Shown: one piece after another, positions 54,562 through 62,083 of the stretch
How positions within the stretch are numbered: position 1 is the first letter of the stretch
Layout of the letters: every line of letters begins with the position of its first letter
Assembly: GCF_001684975.1 (NCBI RefSeq)
Contig: NZ_MAYH01000023.1
Location: forward strand, 186,001 to 250,000
Reading direction: 5' to 3'
Source: Chryseobacterium artocarpi
GTDB lineage: Bacteria; Bacteroidota; Bacteroidia; Flavobacteriales; Weeksellaceae
DNA length: 64,000 nt
The notes under the pieces: generated by a model
Database searches by the model: none
What the model was told of the DNA's origin: nothing
Seen by the model: only the letters and a program-made list of their open reading frames with translations
Made by a program: the position numbers and the translations under genes

Positions 54562-55053
54562 TTAAGATTTACTATCTAAACCCGAAACACGTACTCCATT
54601 AAACATTTCCTGTAAACGATTATGCGCCATATTAATTCCCTGAGCGAATGGCATTTTCAGGTGCTGATCTCTGAAATCTACAGATTTGTAAATGGTTTGA
54701 ATGGTGATTTTGCTGGTAGTATCCGTTAGCTTTTCAAATTCTAAAAACTCGATCTGTACCGGAAAAGGAGTGTTTTCCATTTGGAAAGTCCTTATAATTC
54801 TTTCATTATGAACAATATCGTGAATGGTTCCATTGGCACTGAACATCACTTCTCCCTGAGGATTGGAAGTCTCGAAACGATAGCTTCCGTGTTGTTTGTT
54901 TTCAAACTTAGTCACTTTGGTGCCCATCCATTGTTCGAAAAGTTCTGCTTCTGTATAGGCTTTGAAGAGCAATTCTACAGGAAGATCAAATTCTCTGATG
55001 ATGAAGATTTCCTGTTTTCCATCTTCTGCTTGAATTTTTGTTTTAAGTTCCAT
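54562..55053 (-). CDS. SRPBCC protein, AHSA1/Aha1 C-terminal-like
   Basis: A 163-residue START-like protein: IIREFDLPVELLFKAYTEAELFEQWMG is the classical AHSA1-type opening (given in parts over 20 residues: FDLPVELLFKAYTEAELFEQ). The enzymes or binders in this family accept hydrophobic compounds. Such genes are usually paired with an ArsR regulator, as here, with 94 bp between them. Confidence 0.9.
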   Translation of the reverse strand: MELKTKIQAEDGKQEIFIIREFDLPVELLFKAYTEAELFEQWMGTKVTKFENKQHGSYRFETSNPQGEVMFSANGTIHDIVHNERIIRTFQMENTPFPVQIEFLEFEKLTDTTSKITIQTIYKSVDFRDQHLKMPFAQGINMAHNRLQEMFNGVRVSGLDSKS

Positions 55054-55147
55054 ATTTTGAGTTTGAGGGTTTTGGTGTTTGGGTGTATGAGAGTGTGTGG
55101 CAATCGCTATTATTTAAAGTCTATTATCTATCATCTTTTATCTCTTA

Positions 55148-55477
55148 TTACTCTTTTTTCAAGTTCTGGTACGCTTTCATCACTTCTTCAAGTTTATTGA
55201 ATTTCTCATCCCACATTTGGCGGAACGGCTCTATAAAATTGGCTATTTCTTTCATTTTATTGGGATTAAGGTGGTAAATAATTTCACGTCCGTTTTGTTC
55301 AGATCTCAACAGTTCGCATTCTGTAAGGATCTGAAGATGCTTGGAAACGGTAGGTCTTGCGGTATCGAAATTGGAAGCAATGGCTCCTGCAGTCATGGAT
55401 TGTGCTGCTACCAACATCAGTATAGATCTTCTGGTAGGGTCTGCGATTGCCTGAAAAACATCTCTTCTTAAATTCAT
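55148..55477 (-). CDS. ArsR-family transcriptional repressor
   Basis: A 109-residue winged [15 protein letters not shown], the recognition part [19 protein letters not shown] and the wing [12 protein letters not shown]. No CxC metal site is visible, so it is the non-metal type that pairs with AHSA1 proteins. It heads the operon with AHSA1, YdeI, DoxX and DUF4256 genes. Two palindromes overlap its promoter, so it is probably autoregulated. Confidence 0.94.
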   Translation of the reverse strand: MNLRRDVFQAIADPTRRSILMLVAAQSMTAGAIASNFDTARPTVSKHLQILTECELLRSEQNGREIIYHLNPNKMKEIANFIEPFRQMWDEKFNKLEEVMKAYQNLKKE

Positions 55478-55480
55478 TGT

Positions 55481-55526
55481 GTAGTTATTTGACTACAAAT
55501 ATATATGTAGTTATTTAGCTACGCAA
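55481..55526 (-). promoter_or_regulatory. arsR promoter with two operator palindromes
   Basis: On the minus strand TTG (55524-55526), a 20-bp spacer and TATATTTG (55496-55503) form a full flavobacterial promoter. GTAGTTATTTGACTAC (55481-55496) and GTAGTTATTTAGCTAC (55507-55522) are imperfect palindromes whose centres are 26 bp apart, one at the start point and one between the promoter elements, which is the ideal place for repression. Confidence 0.8.
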
Positions 55527-55568
55527 ATTTTTTGAGAAATATTTTTAATAATTATACTAAAAGAGAAA

Positions 55569-55595
55569 AATCTGCGGAATCTGTGTGATCTGCGG
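55569..55595 (+). repeat. Degenerate dispersed intergenic repeat
   Basis: Three tandem-like ATCTG units (AATCTGCGGAATCTG and GTGATCTGCGGG) resembling the minus-strand relic at 8290-8312. Confidence 0.45.
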
Positions 55596-55662
55596 GATAA
55601 ATTCGTATAAAGCTTGAAAGTTATCTTAATAAATACGAAAAAGAGTAGTCATGAAATTACCT

Positions 55663-55670
55663 TATCTTTG
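55663..55670 (+). promoter_or_regulatory. -7 element before the DUF218 gene
   Basis: TATCTTTG matches TAnnTTTG, 42 bp before the start. No TTG at 17-23 bp upstream. Confidence 0.4.
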
Positions 55671-55712
55671 TAAATCCAATGTTTTCTTTGCATTAATCAA
55701 TAACTATCATAG

Positions 55713-56495
55713 ATGAAATTTTTACTAGATCTCTTATTTCGTGTTTTACAGCTTTTTACAGAACCTTATTTTTTACTATTTCTTGCGGTAATTATTATTG
55801 CTCTGCTGAAAAGAAAAAATAAAGGTAAAAATCTGAGAATAGGAATTTTCACATCGGTAGTTTTAGTGATTATCCTTATAGGAAACGGATTTCTGGGTAA
55901 ATTGATCTCCGGATATCTACAGAAAAATTATATCAATAGTCCTGAAATAAAGTATTCAACTGATCAGAATCCTATTATTGTAGTACTGGGTGGCGGTATT
56001 GTAAATATCGATAATACAGAAAAATTACACACGATGTCTTATTCCAGAATCGTGGAAGCCTACCAATTGTATCATGATTATAGGAAAAATAATAAGTCTT
56101 GTAAAATATTGATTTCCGGGAAAGGAAGAGGACACATCAGTGAAGCAGAATTATTCCGTGAGGATTTTAAAAAGATGGGCGTACCGGATTCTGATATTAT
56201 TAAAGAAGATCAAAGTATGAATACCTATCAGAATGCAAAATTTTCCACCGAGATATTGAAAAAAATGGGTACTTCCAGTCTATATCTGGTGACTTCAGGT
56301 TTTCATATGAAGAGATCTGTTGCGTTGTTTCAGACATTTGGATTAAAACCTATTCCGAAAGCATCAGATTTTATTGATACCGAGATCACTGTATTTCCAA
56401 ATAGTTATAATGCTGCGTTTACGTTTGTTATGCTTAAAGAAGTCGTTGGAATCTGGCAGGTACAATTATATAATAGTTTGGGAATTAATAAATAG
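55713..56495 (+). CDS. ElyC/YdcF-family (DUF218) membrane protein
   Basis: A 260-residue protein with two N-terminal membrane helices (about 8-27 and 38-60) and a DUF218 domain: PIIVVLGGGI, KILISGKGRG, EDQSMNTYQNA and LVTSGFHMKRSV. ElyC-type proteins affect peptidoglycan precursor lipid handling. Its role here is not known. It is a single gene. Confidence 0.88.
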   Translation: MKFLLDLLFRVLQLFTEPYFLLFLAVIIIALLKRKNKGKNLRIGIFTSVVLVIILIGNGFLGKLISGYLQKNYINSPEIKYSTDQNPIIVVLGGGIVNIDNTEKLHTMSYSRIVEAYQLYHDYRKNNKSCKILISGKGRGHISEAELFREDFKKMGVPDSDIIKEDQSMNTYQNAKFSTEILKKMGTSSLYLVTSGFHMKRSVALFQTFGLKPIPKASDFIDTEITVFPNSYNAAFTFVMLKEVVGIWQVQLYNSLGINK

Positions 56496-56610
56496 GAGCT
56501 TTCCATCTGTTATTAACAAAACAGAAGACTAATTTCTTTAATTTTCTTTAAAAATATACATCAAGCATAAGAAGCTCAAAAATCGAGTGTTTTTCAATCC
56601 TCAACCTATG

Positions 56611-56633
56611 CTATCTTGTTGAAAATAAGATAG
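56611..56633. terminator. Weak hairpin between converging genes
   Basis: CTATCTT and AAGATAG form a 7-bp stem with a 9-base loop and no good T-run on either strand. It lies between the DUF218 and VOC genes. Confidence 0.3.
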
Positions 56634-56673
56634 ATTTATGAGTAAAACAGTATTTTAAATATTCAGCGTTGTT

Positions 56674-57069
56674 TTACATATGAAAAACATTAAATTTATG
56701 ACCATCAGGGTCTGCAAAGACAAAACCATAATAATTAGTTCCAAAACTTTCTGGTCTTGAAATAAGTGTTCCGCCGGCTTTTCCAATTTCTTCAGCCCAT
56801 TCATCCGTTTGATTTTTACTTTCTGCATAAAGGGTGAATATTATTTCGTTATTTTTTTGTGCATCTCCGAATTCTACATTTTTCACATTAGTTTCCAGTA
56901 TATTTTTAAGAAAAAAGTGGATTACAAAATCATTTTCTCCGAAAAAGAAGCTTACTAATTCATTAGAAGAGTGTGGGTTGTTAGGCTTAAATCCAAGTTC
57001 TGTATAAAACTTCTGTGTACGTTCCAGATCAGAAACGGCTAGGTTTGCCCAAATCATTTTAGGTTTCAT
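56674..57069 (-). CDS. VOC-family (glyoxalase/bleomycin-resistance-like) protein
   Basis: A 131-residue protein with the two-module beta-alpha-beta VOC pattern (MIWANLAVSDLERTQKFYTELGF; ADPDGHKFNVFHM). It probably forms a dimer; the usual metal-binding residues cannot be fully assigned, so it may lack catalytic metal. Substrate unknown. It is a single gene. Confidence 0.9.
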   Translation of the reverse strand: MKPKMIWANLAVSDLERTQKFYTELGFKPNNPHSSNELVSFFFGENDFVIHFFLKNILETNVKNVEFGDAQKNNEIIFTLYAESKNQTDEWAEEIGKAGGTLISRPESFGTNYYGFVFADPDGHKFNVFHM

Positions 57070-57242
57070 ATTTTTATATTTTTGGTTGAATAAAGTTAGT
57101 CCCTTTCAATGAATTGAAGCTTGTCATGTGGCAAGATTTTGTATTTTTAGACAATTAGTAGGAGAGTAGTTGGTCTGAAACTGAATCAAAATTATTTTCC
57201 GAAAATAAATTTAACATAATATATTAGTTAAATGTATTAATA

Positions 57243-57782
57243 ATGATGACATTAAGAGAAGAGATAGAGCCTAATTTTGATTTGGCAGAGCAAAGATATC
57301 CTGAGGTTTTAAGGCTTATTTTGGAATATACCGATTTTTGTGATGAGCATGGAGATGAAGATTCTAAAGAATATCAAAGGCTTGAAAATAAATTATATGA
57401 AATGACTGGTAAAGAAATGTCTCAATTCAACCTTTGGGAATGGTGGGAAGGAAATGGAGCAGAGTATTTGTCTTTCGATATCAGTTTACCTGATCCAAAA
57501 GTAGTAAAAGATATTACAAAGGATGAACTTGCAGAAATTGTAAAAAGAATGAGTACTTTTGAAGCTCCGGACTTGAATGATAAGTCATTTAAAGGTATGT
57601 TTTACAGCTATATATGCTTTGGCAGTGATTATTTTCCTCAATTTTTGAAGCTCAATTTTAAAAGTTATGATATTAAACTGTTCCAGGCTCATCAGGATAA
57701 AGATGGTAACTATTATGAATACAGTCCGGAAGAAATAACGGATGCCTTATGGAATGGAAAACTAATCCATAAAAATAAATAA
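57243..57782 (+). CDS. Acidic protein of unknown function (possible immunity-type), first of a pair
   Basis: A 179-residue soluble protein, strongly acidic (for example DEHGDEDSKEYQRLENKLYE) with FNLWEWWEGNGAEYLSFDIS and a Trp-rich centre. I do not recognise the family. Such acidic solo proteins often act as immunity factors against secreted toxins, and this window has a T6SS, but no toxin gene is adjacent. The second gene begins 9 bp later. Confidence 0.6.
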   Translation: MMTLREEIEPNFDLAEQRYPEVLRLILEYTDFCDEHGDEDSKEYQRLENKLYEMTGKEMSQFNLWEWWEGNGAEYLSFDISLPDPKVVKDITKDELAEIVKRMSTFEAPDLNDKSFKGMFYSYICFGSDYFPQFLKLNFKSYDIKLFQAHQDKDGNYYEYSPEEITDALWNGKLIHKNK

Positions 57783-57790
57783 TTCACACT

Positions 57791-58384
57791 ATGAATCAGA
57801 ATATTATACATAAAATCAATGCTTTAGGAGGAATCACAGATGCTGTAAATGCTGAGAAAAGCTTTACTGAAAACTGGCAGAGTATCATTTTTAATCATCA
57901 TTTATATGATAAAGATTGGGATGTTTATGGAATTGATCAGTTTTATGAGGAAAATAAAGAATTGTATCACAGTAATCAGGAAAAATTTTATGAGAATCTT
58001 CTGGAGCATTATTTTTCAGATCATGAGCTGCCGTATGGACAGTATTTTGTAAGAAGCTGGAATTTTACGCCATTTAAAGAAAACTCAGAAGATCAAGAAG
58101 AATTTGATGGACTGATTGATGAGAATTACGTACAGGAAGTTGTAGGAATTTCTCAGCCGGATTTTCTTTGTATATTTTATTCTTACGGATATCCGGATCA
58201 TTTTTTTATCTGTACAAATGATCCGGATCAATCTAATCCGAAGGTTTACAGTACAGATCATGAAGTATATTTTGATGAGCTTGAAAATGAAGGAAGCTTT
58301 GAAGAGTTTCTGGATCGGTTTATGACCAAAGAAGAGTTCCGAGAAACTGTTGTAGGATATTTGGCTGAGAAATTTGGTAAATAA
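57791..58384 (+). CDS. Acidic protein of unknown function (possible SUKH/immunity-type), second of a pair
   Basis: A 197-residue, very acidic protein (ENSEDQEEFDGLIDENYV). A late segment (DQSNPKVYSTDHEVYF; EGSFEEFLDRFMTKEEF) recalls SMI1/KNR4 (SUKH) proteins, many of which are immunity factors. This is a resemblance only. It is coupled to the previous gene. No toxin gene is adjacent on either strand. Confidence 0.6.
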   Translation: MNQNIIHKINALGGITDAVNAEKSFTENWQSIIFNHHLYDKDWDVYGIDQFYEENKELYHSNQEKFYENLLEHYFSDHELPYGQYFVRSWNFTPFKENSEDQEEFDGLIDENYVQEVVGISQPDFLCIFYSYGYPDHFFICTNDPDQSNPKVYSTDHEVYFDELENEGSFEEFLDRFMTKEEFRETVVGYLAEKFGK

Positions 58385-58481
58385 GGGATTTTGGAGTGGT
58401 TAATACTCTATTCTGTTTTAATATTATTTTTCCTATAATTTATATTATGTTAAATTGAATATAACAGCCCATTTGATCTCA

Positions 58482-58498
58482 ATGACTAAAAGAGTCAT
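58482..58498. terminator. Small hairpin between converging genes
   Basis: ATGACT and AGTCAT form a 6-bp stem around AAAAG, followed by ATTTAATT. Weak. Confidence 0.35.
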
Positions 58499-58504
58499 AT
58501 TTAA

Positions 58505-59293
58505 TTATTTATAGTCTATTTTATGATTTAATTCTATAGGATTATTCTCTTGTAAAATATCACTTTGCATTTCCTTACTTTTTACAGAAATATCCATTTT
58601 ATTACCATTCGGGTCAGTAAATGTAATCGTTTTCCCTATTTTTGAATTTATATCATATGGGTCATTAAAATATGATTTAGCAAGTGTTTCATATTTTTTC
58701 CAATCAATTTTTATAGTTTTTTGTCTTACATCAAATAGATCTCCTCCTTTTTTTATCTGTACTAAATTGAATGAATAATCATTGTTTGTGTCTTGAAGTG
58801 ATATTATTAAGCCTGGTAAACCATTGAAAATGTATGGTCCATCACTAAAAGGTAGCTCAGTTGTAAACCATGCAATCCAATTTCTCCCACCGTAATTTGT
58901 TTCCGCTTTTTGAGATTTATATTTTCCAATTGTTTTTTGTTCAGAAGTAATTTTCCAATTTAACTTTTCATCTATTGGAAGAAGATAATCTGTTTTTAAA
59001 TAGGTTATTATTTTTTCTATTTTGTTTTGACTCAAATCTTTCTTTACATAAAATTGGTTTTCAACACCCATTTTATACATTCCGTTTCCATTATTTAATT
59101 TTATCGAATCGGATTTCTTATCCTGTGATTCTCTAAATATTGAACTATTATTTTTATAGTCTAGAATCATAGTACCCGAATTAATGTCATCGGGTTTTTC
59201 AGAGTTCAATTTATATTTGGTGTCATAAATGAAACTAAATTTTTGAGAGAAGCAAAATGAAGAAATTCCAAGCAAGATTAATATATATTTCAT
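58505..59293 (-). CDS. GLPGLI-family secreted protein
   Basis: A 262-residue exported protein with a signal peptide (about 1-16, CFS before QKFSF) and the eponymous motif GLPGLI in IFNGLPGLIISLQD (about residue 163). GLPGLI proteins are Bacteroidota secreted proteins that accompany TonB-dependent receptors or porins; their role is unknown. Here a TonB-dependent receptor gene lies about 2.8 kb away on the same strand. Confidence 0.9.
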   Translation of the reverse strand: MKYILILLGISSFCFSQKFSFIYDTKYKLNSEKPDDINSGTMILDYKNNSSIFRESQDKKSDSIKLNNGNGMYKMGVENQFYVKKDLSQNKIEKIITYLKTDYLLPIDEKLNWKITSEQKTIGKYKSQKAETNYGGRNWIAWFTTELPFSDGPYIFNGLPGLIISLQDTNNDYSFNLVQIKKGGDLFDVRQKTIKIDWKKYETLAKSYFNDPYDINSKIGKTITFTDPNGNKMDISVKSKEMQSDILQENNPIELNHKIDYK

Positions 59294-59436
59294 TTGAGAA
59301 GTTTGTTTGTTACTAATATAAAATTTATTTTGATGATTTTTTGAATATTCACCTTAATCTTGTTCGAATTTAAGATGCCCTTAATGTAAAATATATAGTA
59401 CACTCTCCTATTAAAGATTATTGATTTCCTATAATA

Positions 59437-60222
59437 TTAATTAAGTTCAAGCTCATCAAAATCCTTTATTTCAGATAGTTTCATAAGTTTGTTGAGTTTG
59501 ATTGTTTCCCATGTATCCTTGTACTTAACTTCATAATTATCTCCATCATCATTTTTATTTAAATTATCTTTTGTGAGCTTCTTCTTTGTCAGAAAATTAA
59601 TACTCACTTCATATTGTGGTACTGGACCATTGCTTGAATAAGAATCATAACCAATAAGTTCCATATCTCCATTTTGATACCTAAAAGTATATCCCCAGTT
59701 TCCATATCTTCCGTGTCCATAATTGATGTGTAAGCTTCCTTTTTCAATACTTACATTTAATTCGGGGGCAAAATAGGCACCGCCATCCTCATTTTCGGAG
59801 GAAAAGCAATTGTAGTTTTTGGAAGCCAGTTCATAATAATTTCCTTTATTCAAAAGAACAATAATCCCTCTTCGGTTCCGATCTAACGCACCACGATCTT
59901 CGTCTTGTATAATTTTATTTTTGTCTGTTCCTTTAATAATTAGTACTACGTCTTCAAGTCCGTCTTTATTCAGATCTCCCTTAATTTCATCCCAGCCTTC
60001 CGCTGAAATTCCTCCTCCATATTTATTAATTACATAGCCTTCCGGGATAAAATCATTTGGATTTTTCTTTCCTTCAATACTTTGAGATGATTGGTTTACA
60101 GAAGTTTTGCTTGGTTGTGTTTTTTGATTTTCTGTATTTTTGCTTTCAGTTGATTTTTGTTTTTCGTTTTTACAGGATTGTAGTGCAAAAGCAACTGTTA
60201 GAAATATAAATATTTTTTTCAT
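59437..60222 (-). CDS. Lipoprotein with FG-GAP/EF-hand-like Asp motif
   Basis: A 261-residue lipoprotein with lipobox LQSC (C17). A Lys/Ser/Gln-rich linker precedes a domain with KGDLNKDGLEDVVLI, a DxNxDGxxD calcium-binding motif as in FG-GAP or dockerin-type repeats, and a glycine-rich beta part (YGHGRYGNWGYTF). Function unknown. Single copy, flanked by a GLPGLI gene and a BspA-type gene. Confidence 0.8.
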   Translation of the reverse strand: MKKIFIFLTVAFALQSCKNEKQKSTESKNTENQKTQPSKTSVNQSSQSIEGKKNPNDFIPEGYVINKYGGGISAEGWDEIKGDLNKDGLEDVVLIIKGTDKNKIIQDEDRGALDRNRRGIIVLLNKGNYYELASKNYNCFSSENEDGGAYFAPELNVSIEKGSLHINYGHGRYGNWGYTFRYQNGDMELIGYDSYSSNGPVPQYEVSINFLTKKKLTKDNLNKNDDGDNYEVKYKDTWETIKLNKLMKLSEIKDFDELELN

Positions 60223-60343
60223 GGAGGTTTATAACTTTGAATGAAGCTAAATTAGAATCAGGAACATTATTTACTGACGAATATAAATAAATTTTACAAT
60301 TTTATAAAACTTGATTTAATTTCTTGAAAGTTTAAAAATCAAT

Positions 60344-61843
60344 CTATTTCTTAATAATTTTAGTGAAAATTGTATTACTTTTTAACATATAATTTCCAGA
60401 CGGATATTCAGAAAGGTCAATACGGTTATTTCCTTTGTTTAAAGATATTGTTTTAATGATTTTACCTGTAATGTCATATAAATAAACATTTTCGCTAGCT
60501 GTTGACTCAATATTAATCACGCCTGTTGTTGGATTTGGATAAGCCTGAGCCTTGATTTGTTTTGACGTTTCTACAGTTGATAAACTGCCATTGCAACTCG
60601 CATTATAAGAGTCTCCAATAATAGTAAAACCTTTGTTAATCAATTGAGCTCTAGCCATAATAGCTTGTGATGTAGAATAATTGAGTCCTGTTGCATATAT
60701 ATTTCCTCCTGTTATTGTTGACGTTGCCCATGTAGGATTATTGATGAGAGCAATCAGGAATTTATTATAATTGATACACGACAACCCCGAATCTTTAAAT
60801 CCAAAAGAGATAAAGTTTGCATCAAAATTTTGAAGCTGAATATTCCATGTAGAAATATCTTGGTCAAAATGCGAAGCACCATTAAACATATTAAAACCAG
60901 TGCTATTAATAACTTTACTCACATTCCAATTTCCTATGGGTTGATTGAATGCTACTGCATTTTCAAACATATATTCAAAAGATGTTGATTTACCGGTATT
61001 CCAATTATTAAGTGGTTGATTAAAGGATGTTGCATTAGAAAATGTATAACGAAAATTAGTAACATTGGCAGTATTCCATGAATTCAACGGTTGGTTGAAA
61101 GCCACAGCATCTTTGAACATAGCAGAGAATGTGATTCCGGAAGTTGTATTCCATCCAGAAATATTTTGATTAAAAGTTGATGCAAAAGAGAACATCCCAC
61201 TAAAATCTTTTACCTTCGCTGTATTCCAGGTTCCAATATTTTGATTAAATAATGTTGCTCTGTTAAACATACCATTCATATTAGTAATTGTACTTGTATT
61301 CCAATTAGAAAATGAATTATTGCCAATTAAAGATGAACAATTATAAAACATTTGTGATAAATTGTTTATTTGTGTCAGATTAGGCGCATCTGTAGCGGTT
61401 ACATTAAGGTTTGGACAGCCTGCAAATCCCTGATTGAATTGCTGAAGCCAAGTGGTTTCTCCCCATTGACTGATCTCGACGAGTTCAGGATTGGCATTAG
61501 GATCAATATAATTTGTACTGGCTCTAAATCCATAAAATAGTCCGCTCCCATTTGATACTTTTAATTTGTAAACTGCCTGGATAGGATTTGTATGCAAAGA
61601 CGGACCAAAAGATATGATCGTTGGAGTATTGCTATTAGAAGTGATCGAACTTAGGACTCCATTATGCTGAGGATATCCTACTTCTTCCCAGCTAATGGTA
61701 TAATCTGTGCCGGTACCGCCAAAAGAGATCGAATTATCAATAGTTCCATTGATGTTAGGTTTCCACAATGTAATAAATTCACTTTGCGCATAAGAAATAA
61801 AAAATAGAAAAAAGAAAATGGTTACTAGTTGTTTTTTCTGCAT
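60344..61843 (-). CDS. BspA-like repeat protein with T9SS type A sorting domain
   Basis: A 499-residue secreted protein: signal peptide (about 1-19, YAQ before SEF), a beta-rich N-terminal domain, then about seven repeats of roughly 25 residues with the pattern FNQxIxxWNTxxVxxxxxMFxxA (DUF285/BspA type, residues about 160-345), and a C-terminal sorting domain beginning AYPNPTTGVINIE and ending IFTKIIKK. T9SS exports it to the surface or medium. BspA repeats are associated with surface attachment in other bacteria. Single gene, no adjacent T9SS component. Confidence 0.9.
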   Translation of the reverse strand: MQKKQLVTIFFFLFFISYAQSEFITLWKPNINGTIDNSISFGGTGTDYTISWEEVGYPQHNGVLSSITSNSNTPTIISFGPSLHTNPIQAVYKLKVSNGSGLFYGFRASTNYIDPNANPELVEISQWGETTWLQQFNQGFAGCPNLNVTATDAPNLTQINNLSQMFYNCSSLIGNNSFSNWNTSTITNMNGMFNRATLFNQNIGTWNTAKVKDFSGMFSFASTFNQNISGWNTTSGITFSAMFKDAVAFNQPLNSWNTANVTNFRYTFSNATSFNQPLNNWNTGKSTSFEYMFENAVAFNQPIGNWNVSKVINSTGFNMFNGASHFDQDISTWNIQLQNFDANFISFGFKDSGLSCINYNKFLIALINNPTWATSTITGGNIYATGLNYSTSQAIMARAQLINKGFTIIGDSYNASCNGSLSTVETSKQIKAQAYPNPTTGVINIESTASENVYLYDITGKIIKTISLNKGNNRIDLSEYPSGNYMLKSNTIFTKIIKK

Positions 61844-62016
61844 AATTTGAAATAATAATTTAAAGGTTAAAATTTGGTTTGATAAGGTTGTAACTTCCCG
61901 GAGTTCTGTATCTTATCTCTAATGTAAAGATATAGCTGCACAGCGACAGAACGTGTCGTATTATAATTTTAAGAGTAATTTTTTTTAATTTTTTTTCATG
62001 AGGTTTTAATCAACTG

Positions 62017-62055
62017 CAAAAGAAATCCGCTATTATTATAACAATAACAGCGGAT
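62017..62055 (-). terminator. Terminator of the TonB-dependent receptor gene
   Basis: ATCCGCT (62025-62031) and AGCGGAT (62049-62055) form a stem extended by TTATT/AATAA with one A-C mismatch. On the minus strand it is followed by TTTCTTTT. Confidence 0.7.
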
Positions 62056-62083
62056 CAAGTGTTGATATTTAAGTTTCAGAATA

